A stretch of DNA of 18,149 nucleotides from JBKPDV01 sp046728075. Lineage in GTDB: Bacteria > Acidobacteriota > Thermoanaerobaculia > UBA5066 > Gp7-AA6. The position numbers and the translations under genes are program-made. Below, piece after piece: positions 1-6,286 of this stretch. The notes under the pieces were generated by a model, which was not told the origin of the DNA, did no database searches, and was given only the letters and a program-made list of their open reading frames with translations. The stretch spans positions 1 to 18,149 of the forward strand of contig JBKPDV010000271.1 of assembly GCA_046728075.1 (NCBI GenBank). The letters run 5' to 3'. Within the stretch, counting starts at the first letter, position 1; each line of letters begins with the position of its first letter.

Positions 1-25
1 CTCCTGCCCTCCCCTCGTCTAGCGG

Positions 26-1606
26 ATGCCCCGGTTCAGCGCGGCGTCCGGACTTGTTCTCCTGTTCGTTTGCGCGTCCGCTCGCGCCGAGCCGCTCAGG
101 GTGGGCCACATCACAATCCGCACCCTGGACGTGTTCTCGCCGCAGGAGGCCGCCTCCGGGTGGTTCTACCGCGCGGCCAATGCCCTTCACATCACGACTC
201 GCTCGTCCCTCGTGAAGCGGTTTCTCCTGTTCCAGGAGGGGGACGCTTATGATCCCGAACAGCTCGCGCAGACCGAAAGGAACCTGCGCGAGCTTCCCTT
301 CATCAAGCTCGCGTCGGTCACCGCAAGCCCTCCCCACGACGGGGTCGTGGACGTCGAGGTGATCACGCAGGATGGCTGGACGACCGAAATCGGCGGGAAC
401 CTCGGCAGCAAAGGAGGCGTCACGACGTACGGGGTGAACCTCTCCGAAAAGGATCTTTTGGGAACCGGCCGCACGGTTGCGGTCGGATACGACAAGGGTG
501 TGGAGCGAATTACCCGGTCGTTCGAGTTCAAGGACCCGTACCTGTTTGCCCCTTACTGGAGCACGGAGCTGCTCCTGGCGTCGACATCCGACGGCTACGA
601 ACAGCAGATCGAGATCCAAAGACCGTTCTTCTCCTTTGTCGCTCCATGGTCGGCCGATCTCTTCGTCGATAACTTGCGCCAGAACGAAAAGCTGTACAGC
701 GAGGGCGAGATCAGCGAGGAGTTCCGGCAGGATCATCGCGTCGGGAGGCTGCTCTACGGGATAGCCCTGGCGGCCAACGAGACGCGAGCGCACCGCTTGA
801 CCGTCGGGTTCGAAGCTCAGGAGGACTCCTTCCAGACTCTCCCGGAGCGGCCGATGGATGTCCTGCCGGACGACCGGAAGTTCCGGTACGTGTCCCTGCG
901 GTACGACGATGTCTCCAACAAATTCCTGAAGCTCAACTACGTCGATCGCGACCTGCGTTACGAAGACTTCAACCTGGGACGCCAGCTCTCGCTGCGTCTG
1001 GCGATCTCGCCCCAGGCTCTCGGCGCCGATAGGACAACCGGGCGCCTCGATGCGACCGTCGCGCAGGGCTGGCAGTTGGGGCCTCAGAGCTTCCTGCTCG
1101 GCAGGGTCGCCTATTCGACTCGTTTCGGACCCGTCAACTCCAATGCCGTCCTGTCCGCCACGGGATTTCTGGCGATCAAACTCGACTCGAAACCAATCCA
1201 GACCTTCGTCACCCGGCTCGAGGTGGACCGCGGATGGGATCTCGATCGGGACCTTCAGTTCTTCGCGGACGGCCTGAACGGCCTCCGCGGCTACCGAATC
1301 TATTCGTTCGAGGGAAACAAGAGGATTATCTGGAATCTCGAGCACCGGATCTTCTCCGGCCGTGAAATCCTCCACCTTGTGGCTCCCGGAGCCGTCGCCT
1401 TCGTCGACACCGGAACAGCCGTCCCCGAGGGAACACCGTTGACGATTCGAAGCTTCAAGACCGACGTGGGCGTGGGACTGCGCTTCGGAATCGCCCGGGC
1501 GCCCTCCAACAACATCCTGCGGGTGGATTTCGCCTACGCCTTCAACCAGGACCCGAAGGGCCGCAAGGGGTTTCTCGTGTCCTTCTCGAGCTCGCAGGCA
1601 TTTTAG
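26..1606 (+). CDS. Outer-membrane protein of the Omp85 (BamA/TamA-like) superfamily with a single POTRA domain
   Basis: The 526-residue protein has a cleavable signal peptide (residues 1-21, ending ASARA). A single POTRA-like region follows at about 25-114, and the rest (about 118-526) is beta-strand rich. L420-R421-G422-Y423 matches the conserved (V/I/L)RG(F/Y) motif of loop L6 in Omp85 barrels, followed by a typical stretch (RIIWNLEHRIF). The last residue is Phe within an alternating hydrophobic strand (GFLVSFSSSQAF), as expected of a barrel C-terminal signal recognised by the Bam complex. BamA has five POTRAs and TamA three, so this is probably neither; a small Omp85 protein of unknown substrate fits better. 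Length is complete, but no clear ribosome-binding site precedes the ATG and only 25 bases are visible upstream. It converges on ybgC. Family call firm; precise role not known. Confidence 0.85.
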   Translation: MPRFSAASGLVLLFVCASARAEPLRVGHITIRTLDVFSPQEAASGWFYRAANALHITTRSSLVKRFLLFQEGDAYDPEQLAQTERNLRELPFIKLASVTASPPHDGVVDVEVITQDGWTTEIGGNLGSKGGVTTYGVNLSEKDLLGTGRTVAVGYDKGVERITRSFEFKDPYLFAPYWSTELLLASTSDGYEQQIEIQRPFFSFVAPWSADLFVDNLRQNEKLYSEGEISEEFRQDHRVGRLLYGIALAANETRAHRLTVGFEAQEDSFQTLPERPMDVLPDDRKFRYVSLRYDDVSNKFLKLNYVDRDLRYEDFNLGRQLSLRLAISPQALGADRTTGRLDATVAQGWQLGPQSFLLGRVAYSTRFGPVNSNAVLSATGFLAIKLDSKPIQTFVTRLEVDRGWDLDRDLQFFADGLNGLRGYRIYSFEGNKRIIWNLEHRIFSGREILHLVAPGAVAFVDTGTAVPEGTPLTIRSFKTDVGVGLRFGIARAPSNNILRVDFAYAFNQDPKGRKGFLVSFSSSQAF

Positions 1607-1695
1607 CTGTCAGCTAGCTCTCGATCGACCGTGCCCGGAAGACTTTCCCAGAGGGGACTACGATCGAGAGCCGCGGCGGAACTTCGAACGCGTCC
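1607..1695. terminator. Convergent gap with an 11-bp inverted repeat, possible two-way terminator
   Basis: This 89-bp gap lies between the stop codons of two converging genes. GCTCTCGATCG at 1617-1627 and CGATCGAGAGC at 1661-1671 are perfectly complementary, with a 33-nt loop that contains a smaller TCCC/GGGA hairpin near 1647-1658. No T-run follows either arm, so intrinsic termination is uncertain. Two related units (AGCTGTC, AGCTAGC) occur at 1605-1618 and may be the remnant of a heptamer array like those elsewhere in the window. Confidence 0.4.
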
Positions 1696-2103
1696 TCAGC
1701 CCTGCCGGAAGCGCTCGAACACAGAAAGGATGTCCGGTGAAGCCCGGCACGGGCGTCCCTTCATGTTGGCGAAGACATGGCGGGTAACTCCATCTGCCAG
1801 GACTGTCTCCGCGGAGTCCACGATCTCGTAGCCGAAGGCAAGGCCGCGCGACGCGAGCTCCGTCATGCTCGCTCGCACGCGCAGCGCGTCGTCATACCGC
1901 GCCGGGCGGCGGTACCGGCACTCGACTGCCGTGACCAGAATGAGCAGGCCGGCATCTTCCATGCTGCGATACGGCAGCCCCGCGGCGCGGCAATACTCCG
2001 TGCGGCCGATCTCGAACCAGACGATGTAGTTGGTGTGGTAGACGATCCCCATGCGATCGGTCTCGGAGTAGCGGACACGAAGGGGTGTTTCGACCGTTCG
2101 CAT
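1696..2103 (-). CDS. ybgC: Acyl-CoA thioesterase of the YbgC (4-hydroxybenzoyl-CoA thioesterase) family
   Basis: This 135-residue hot-dog-fold protein has the usual length of YbgC. The signature near the N-terminus reads YSETDRMGIVYHTNYIVWFE, with the catalytic-loop Asp at D16, His at H23 and a conserved Glu at E31. YbgC hydrolyses short-chain acyl-CoA and, in proteobacteria, is linked to phospholipid synthesis enzymes. It is normally the first gene of the ybgC-tolQRAB-pal-cpoB operon. Here it is the last gene of the block divergent from tol-pal, about 8 kb from tolQ and on the opposite strand. It is separated from coaD by a heptamer array, so it may or may not share that transcript. The ATG at 2103 fits family N-termini. 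Confidence 0.9.
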   Translation of the reverse strand: MRTVETPLRVRYSETDRMGIVYHTNYIVWFEIGRTEYCRAAGLPYRSMEDAGLLILVTAVECRYRRPARYDDALRVRASMTELASRGLAFGYEIVDSAETVLADGVTRHVFANMKGRPCRASPDILSVFERFRQG

Positions 2104-2111
2104 ACGGGAAG

Positions 2112-2181
2112 AGTCAACAGCTCACAGTCGACAGTTCACAGTCCGGGAGCTCTTCCTGTCGACGGTCGACTGTCGACTCTT
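2112..2181. repeat. Heptamer array A, ten units, quasi-palindromic (coaD-ybgC gap)
   Basis: The gap between coaD and ybgC is almost filled by ten consecutive 7-bp units in one register. The left units follow AGTCGAC (for example AGTCAAC at 2112, AGTCGAC at 2126, AGTTCAC at 2133). The right units, on the complementary pattern, end in GTC or begin GAC (GACGGTC at 2161, GACTGTC at 2168). The centre is GAGCTC. The two halves pair as an imperfect hairpin, with about 19 of 24 positions complementary in the outer arms. No promoter is recognisable in the gap. Confidence 0.8.
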
Positions 2182-2185
2182 CTCA

Positions 2186-2665
2186 TCAGAACTTCCCTTT
2201 CAGGCGGCGCCTCACGGGTTCCGGCACCAGGCCAGAGACGTCCGCTCCCAATCGCCCGACCTCCTTCACCAGCCGGCTCGACACGTAGGAGTATTCCTCC
2301 TTCGCCATCAAGAACACGGTCTCGATCGCCGGCGCGAGGCGGCGGTTCATCAAGGCCATCTGCAGCTCGTACTCGTAGTCGGAGATCGCGCGCAAGCCCC
2401 GGACGATCAGCGTCGCCTTCTCCTCGCGCGCGAAGTCCACGAGGAGCCCGGAGAAAGAGCGCACAGGCACCTGCGGGTCCTCGCCTACGATTTCGCGGAT
2501 CATCTCGATGCGCTCGGCGACGGAGAAAAGCGGCGTCTTGGCGTCGTTTTCCAGGATCGCGACGACGACGCGGTCCGCAAAGCGGCGCGCGCGATCGAGA
2601 ATGTCGCCGTGGCCGTTGGTGAAGGGATCGAAGGAGCCCGGGTACAGGGCGACGCGTTCCGTCAT
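2186..2665 (-). CDS. coaD: Phosphopantetheine adenylyltransferase (CoaD)
   Basis: The 159-residue enzyme transfers AMP from ATP to 4'-phosphopantetheine, the penultimate step of coenzyme A synthesis, in the cytoplasm. It has the nucleotidyltransferase signature at residues 10-20 (GSFDPFTNGHG), with the (T/H)xGH motif at T16-H19. It also has the conserved VRGLRAISDYEYE segment and the C-terminal EEYSYVSSRLVKEV segment that binds ATP and pantetheine. Length is normal. Its ATG overlaps the stop of the upstream permease by 4 nt (ATGA at 2662-2665), implying translational coupling to a peptide-transporter gene. That neighbour is unexpected, because coaD is more often next to rsmD. Confidence 0.96.
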   Translation of the reverse strand: MTERVALYPGSFDPFTNGHGDILDRARRFADRVVVAILENDAKTPLFSVAERIEMIREIVGEDPQVPVRSFSGLLVDFAREEKATLIVRGLRAISDYEYELQMALMNRRLAPAIETVFLMAKEEYSYVSSRLVKEVGRLGADVSGLVPEPVRRRLKGKF

Positions 2666-3501
2666 GTTCTCTCCGTGCTCGCGCGGCGCAGCCCTTCGGC
2701 GAGCAGATTATAGGCGGACACGGTCAGAAAAAGAGCGAGCCCGGGGAAGAGAGCCATCCACCAGGCCTCCTCGATGTAAGTCGGAGCAGCCGACAGAATG
2801 CCGCCCCAGGACGTCGCCGGGGCGGGGAGGCCGACTCCGAGAAAGGAGAGCGCGGCCTCGGCCAGGATCGCCCACGCCACGCCAAACGCGGCGGAGACCA
2901 GCAGCGGCGCGAGAACGTTGGGCAGCAGATGCCGGACGAGGATCCGCGGCGTCGAGGCGCCGGCCGCGCGGGCGGCGCGCGTGTAGTCGAGATCCCTCGC
3001 CTTGAGGATCTCCGCGCGCGCGAGCCGCGCGTCGCCCGGCCAGGTCGTCAAACCGATCGCAAGGATGACGGTGGCGGGCGAGGGGGGAAGGAAGGCCGCC
3101 AGGGCGAGAAGCAGGAAGAGGACGGGGAAGCACAGCACGACTTCGACCAGCCGCGAAAGAACCAGATCCACGGCCCCGCCGAAGTAGCCCCCCACGCTGC
3201 CCACCAGAAACCCGACGGCCAGAGACACGGCTGCCGCCGTCAGGCCGATCGTCAAGGAGAGGGGTGTGGCCGCGACCACCCGGGAGAACAGGTCCCGCCC
3301 GAGATCGTCCGTTCCGAAAGGGTGCGCGGCGGAGGGAGGCTGCAGCCGGTCCTCCAGTCGGATCTCGGAGGCTCTTGACGAGACGAGCGGCGAGGCCGCC
3401 GACACAAGCCACAGAAAGCCGACGACGGCCAGCGCCGCCCGCCCGCTGCCCGGAAGAGCCCGCCAGAGCGAAGCCGTCCCTTTTCCGATGCCGGAAATCA
3501 T
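2662..3501 (-). CDS. Peptide-type ABC transporter permease, DppC/OppC family
   Basis: This 279-residue inner-membrane permease has an N-terminal transmembrane segment (about 22-42) and the DppC hallmark HPFGTDDLGRDLFSRV (about 61-76). Further hydrophobic helices follow. The cytoplasmic EAA loop, which contacts the ATPase, is visible as RAARAAGASTPRILVRHLLPN (about 175-195). It would pair with the upstream permease to form the channel for oligopeptides, dipeptides, nickel or similar ligands; the substrate cannot be read from sequence. The ATG at 3501 overlaps the preceding permease stop by 4 nt (ATGA). The ORF downstream is coaD rather than the expected DppD/DppF ATPases. Confidence 0.92.
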   Translation of the reverse strand: MISGIGKGTASLWRALPGSGRAALAVVGFLWLVSAASPLVSSRASEIRLEDRLQPPSAAHPFGTDDLGRDLFSRVVAATPLSLTIGLTAAAVSLAVGFLVGSVGGYFGGAVDLVLSRLVEVVLCFPVLFLLLALAAFLPPSPATVILAIGLTTWPGDARLARAEILKARDLDYTRAARAAGASTPRILVRHLLPNVLAPLLVSAAFGVAWAILAEAALSFLGVGLPAPATSWGGILSAAPTYIEEAWWMALFPGLALFLTVSAYNLLAEGLRRASTERT

Positions 3502-4472
3502 ACGAGTGTCCCGTCGCGCACGCGCGGGTCAGCCAGAGCGTACGCCACGTCGGCAATGAGCGTGAAGAAGAGCGTCGCGACCGCTCCCAGGAGCGACAGC
3601 GCCAGAACGACCGGGTAGTCGCGGGAGAGGATCGAATCGAAATAGAGCTGCCCCAGGCCGGGCCGGGCGAAGATCCTCTCGATGATCACGCTGCCGGAAA
3701 GAAGCCCCGGCAGGACGAGGCCGAGCACCGTAATGAGCGGCAGCAGGGCGTTGCGGAAAGCGTGCTTCCAGAGCGCCTGGCGGGCAGAGAGTCCCCGCGC
3801 CCGCGCGGCGAGAACGAAGTCCGCCTGACGCGCCTCGGCAACGCTCGCTCGCACGAGCCGGGCGTAGAAGGCCAGAGAGGCATAGGTCAGGCACGTCACC
3901 GGCAGGGCCAGGTGCGCGAGTCGATCCTGGAGCCCCGCCCAGCCGGTCGGCGCCGCGTCCGACGCGACCCCGTAGAGGGGTAACCACCGCAACTCTACGC
4001 AGAAGAGAGCCTGCAGAAGCAGCGCTGCCCAGAAGGAGGGCAGTGAGTAGAGCGCGAAGAGAAAGGCTCCCGACACGCGGTCGAGCGGACCTTCCGGTCG
4101 CCCTCCCGCCGCCACTCCGAGGGGAACAGCGATCAAGAGCGTCGCCGCCAGAGCCAGGCCGTTCAGCTCCAGCGTATAAGGGAAGGCTTCGCGGAGGCGC
4201 TCGAGAACGGGACGGTGATCGACGAAGGACTCGCCAAAGTCCAGCCGGACCACCCGCCCCACCCATGTCGCGAACCGTTCCGGCAGAGGGCGGTCCAGGC
4301 CGTAGATCTTCCGCATCTCCTCGGCCGCGCGCTGGGAGATCCGGTGGGAGGACTCTCCCCCGCCCGTCACCGGACTGCCGGGCGCTAAGTGCAGGAGGAG
4401 AAAAACGACGACCACGATTCCGAAGAGGGTCGGAACCGCGAGCAACAGGCGCCTGGAGAGATATCGGATCAA
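3498..4472 (-). CDS. Peptide-type ABC transporter permease, DppB/OppB family
   Basis: This permease subunit has the typical DppB N-terminus (IRYLSRRLLLAVPTLFGIVVV), a periplasmic loop containing LDRPLPERFATWV, several membrane helices, and an EAA loop with AARARGLSARQALWKHAFRN. The C-terminus, FARPGLGQLYFDSILSRDYP followed by a final helix and DPRVRDG, is family-typical. I place the start at TTG 4472, because this aligns with family N-termini and makes a 4-nt TTGA overlap with the stop of the binding protein. It gives 324 residues. A GTG at 4499 would add nine residues (MGRGAGAAA) and a 31-nt overlap. The choice is an inference; an AGGAG lies about 14 nt upstream of the TTG. Confidence 0.92.
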   Translation of the reverse strand: MIRYLSRRLLLAVPTLFGIVVVVFLLLHLAPGSPVTGGGESSHRISQRAAEEMRKIYGLDRPLPERFATWVGRVVRLDFGESFVDHRPVLERLREAFPYTLELNGLALAATLLIAVPLGVAAGGRPEGPLDRVSGAFLFALYSLPSFWAALLLQALFCVELRWLPLYGVASDAAPTGWAGLQDRLAHLALPVTCLTYASLAFYARLVRASVAEARQADFVLAARARGLSARQALWKHAFRNALLPLITVLGLVLPGLLSGSVIIERIFARPGLGQLYFDSILSRDYPVVLALSLLGAVATLFFTLIADVAYALADPRVRDGTLV

Positions 4473-6154
4473 GGCCGCGGCGCCTGCTCCTCTTCCCACC
4501 AGCCGACGGGTCCCGGCCAGATGCCGAAGAGCCCGAGCGGCGAGGTCGCCAGGCCTCGAACCCGGCGGGAGAAGAGATATTTCAACGAGGCGTTAGTGAC
4601 GAAGACGGCCGGCGCATCGTCGCGGAAAATCCGGTGCAGCCGGTGATAGATCTCCAAGCGCCGCCGCTCGTCCGGCTCTAAACGCGCCTGCTCCATCAGA
4701 CGGTCGGCTTCGGGGTTGCGATAGAAGCCGTTGTTCACCCCGGCCGGCGGCGCCTGCGAGGAGTGCCAGAACGGATACGGGTCGGGGTTGGGATCCGTCG
4801 CCGACCAAGCGAGCGAGGCGGCCTCGAAGTCCCCGGCGTCGATGCGCTCGATGAAAGCGGCCCACTCCATCGAACGAACCGTGGCGCGAACGCCGAGGCG
4901 CGCCAGCTGGGCGGCCAGCGTTTCATCGATCTCCCGGCCGACGGTCGTCCCCGTGGAAACCAGCAGCTCGAAGGCAAACTCCTTTCGCTCGCGGTCCCGG
5001 GTCCCGTCGCCGTTGCTGTCCTTCCAGCCCGCCTCGTCCAGGAGGCTCGCCGCGCCGGCCGGGTCGAACGGCAGCGGAGAGACGGTCGGATCGTAGGCGG
5101 GAGAATCGGGAGCCCAGGGGCCCGAGATGATGCGCGCGGACCCGTGGAAGATGTTCCGGACGATCTTTCCACGGTCGAGCGCCATCGTCAGAGCCCGGCG
5201 GACCCGCGGGTCGGAGAAGAAGGGAGATCGGTTGTTGAGCGCAATGTAGTTGTAATCCAGATTGTAGAACTCGACCAACCGGCAGCAGGCCCGCGCTGCC
5301 GGATCCGAGAGGGCCCGCTCCCTGCCTGCCGCGTCGATGCGCGTTTCGTCCAGGTCCCGCGCCACGAGACCGCGGTAGGCGACGGTGTCATCCGGCAGAA
5401 TCCGGAAGATCACTCGGTCGAAGTGTCCCCGTTCCCCCCAGTACCGCGGGTTTCGCTCGAGCTGGATGGACTCCTGGGACTTCCAGGACACGAGGCGGTA
5501 CGGGCCATTGGAGAGCGGGGCGCGGTTGTCGCGCGCCTTCAAGAAGTCCACGCCGATGAAACGCCGCTCGGGCAGGAGCGGCACGACGAAGGCCATCGGA
5601 CGATAGGCGTAGAAGTCCCGAAAACGGACGCTGAACGTTCGCGCGTCGATCGCTTCGACCGCCTCCAGGCCTTCGAAAACCGTTTTGAACACCGGGGCGG
5701 GGATCTTGGGATTTTGAATGTGCCGGATGGTGAACACCGCGTCCGCCGACGTGACCGGCGTCCCGTCTTCCCAGACCGCGTCGCGGCGCAGCCAGAACCG
5801 AAAGGTCCGCCCGTCGGGCGAGGCTTCGTATTTCTCCGCCAGCCCGGGGACGAGGTTGAGCGCCGGATCGAAGTCGAGCAGGTTGCGGGAAAGATACGCG
5901 ATGACCTCCTGCTCGGTCGTCGAGGACTGCATCACAGCGTTCAGAGTCCCGGGCTCACCGAGGAGCCGCCGTCGCAACACTTCCCCGTCGACGGGCTTTC
6001 CCAGCCGCGACTCGTCGATGTAGCCGAGGACGGGTCCACGAATGGGGACCGGCGTCGCGACGCGAGGGGTCGCGGAGATCGAAACCGTCTGCTCGGGCCC
6101 CCGGCAGGCGGCCAGACCAAGAGCCAGAGCGAGTAATCCGAATGTCCGTTTCAA
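4469..6154 (-). CDS. Periplasmic binding lipoprotein of a peptide-type ABC transporter (SBP family 5)
   Basis: This is a family 5 extracellular solute-binding protein, which captures peptides, nickel chelates or similar ligands for the adjacent permeases. The family core is clear: FRFWLRRDAVWEDGTPVTSADAV, then SNGPYRLVSWKSQESIQLER, and later DPRVRRALTMALDR. The frame stays open upstream to 6244, but that extension is translated from a repeat array and reads SVLSPQSSV. The better start is the in-frame TTG at 6154. It gives MKRTFGLLALALGLAAC, a textbook lipoprotein signal with the lipobox Cys at residue 17, and a protein of 561 residues. No Shine-Dalgarno sequence is evident, and a perfect 19-nt palindrome covers the start codon. 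The gene ends in a TTGA overlap with the permease. Confidence 0.9.
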   Translation of the reverse strand: MKRTFGLLALALGLAACRGPEQTVSISATPRVATPVPIRGPVLGYIDESRLGKPVDGEVLRRRLLGEPGTLNAVMQSSTTEQEVIAYLSRNLLDFDPALNLVPGLAEKYEASPDGRTFRFWLRRDAVWEDGTPVTSADAVFTIRHIQNPKIPAPVFKTVFEGLEAVEAIDARTFSVRFRDFYAYRPMAFVVPLLPERRFIGVDFLKARDNRAPLSNGPYRLVSWKSQESIQLERNPRYWGERGHFDRVIFRILPDDTVAYRGLVARDLDETRIDAAGRERALSDPAARACCRLVEFYNLDYNYIALNNRSPFFSDPRVRRALTMALDRGKIVRNIFHGSARIISGPWAPDSPAYDPTVSPLPFDPAGAASLLDEAGWKDSNGDGTRDRERKEFAFELLVSTGTTVGREIDETLAAQLARLGVRATVRSMEWAAFIERIDAGDFEAASLAWSATDPNPDPYPFWHSSQAPPAGVNNGFYRNPEADRLMEQARLEPDERRRLEIYHRLHRIFRDDAPAVFVTNASLKYLFSRRVRGLATSPLGLFGIWPGPVGWWEEEQAPRP

Positions 6155-6161
6155 ACGGACA
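6143..6161. promoter_or_regulatory. Perfect 19-nt palindrome over the start codon of the binding-protein gene
   Basis: TGTCCGTTTCAAACGGACA is perfectly symmetric around C6152, with 9-bp arms. On the minus strand it includes the proposed TTG start (6154-6152). A -10-like CATAAT lies just upstream (6169-6164), though without a good -35. It could be a repressor operator or an mRNA hairpin that hides the start codon. A second palindrome, GGTCAGTTCTGACC, lies at 6175-6188. Function is inferred from position only. Confidence 0.4.
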
Positions 6162-6184
6162 ACATTATGCTGCGGGTCAGTTCT

Positions 6185-6286
6185 GACCGAGGACTGAGGA
6201 CTGAGGACTGACGAGACTTCCGCCGACAAGGGACTTGGTGGCAAGAGCCGCCTGAGTCCTCAGTCCGCGGTCCTCAGTCCTCAGTC
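6185..6286. repeat. Heptamer array B, two inverted blocks (propeller gene to binding-protein gap)
   Basis: The left block is four tandem units: GACCGAG at 6185, GACTGAG at 6192 and 6199, and GACTGAC at 6206. The right block is five units on the complementary pattern: CTGAGTC at 6252, CTCAGTC at 6259, 6273 and 6280, and CGCGGTC at 6266. A 39-nt spacer separates them (6213-6251) and the two blocks can pair. The last unit overlaps the first base of the minus-strand stop codon of the propeller gene. In one minus-strand frame the array has no stop and creates a spurious N-terminal extension of the binding protein. Confidence 0.8.

Noticed and set aside
1777..2622. 281-codon plus-strand open frame across ybgC, array A and coaD
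   Set aside because: It runs antisense through two recognisable genes and a repeat, and the translation is low-complexity Arg/Ser/Pro.
4763..6136. 457-codon plus-strand open frame opposite the binding-protein gene
   Set aside because: It is the antisense shadow of a clear family 5 binding protein. Long open shadows are expected in GC-rich DNA, and the product shows no domain.
6164..6169. CATAAT as a firm promoter -10 for the binding-protein gene
   Set aside because: No -35 box at 16-18 nt, and it would give an almost leaderless TTG-start mRNA; kept only as context for the palindrome.
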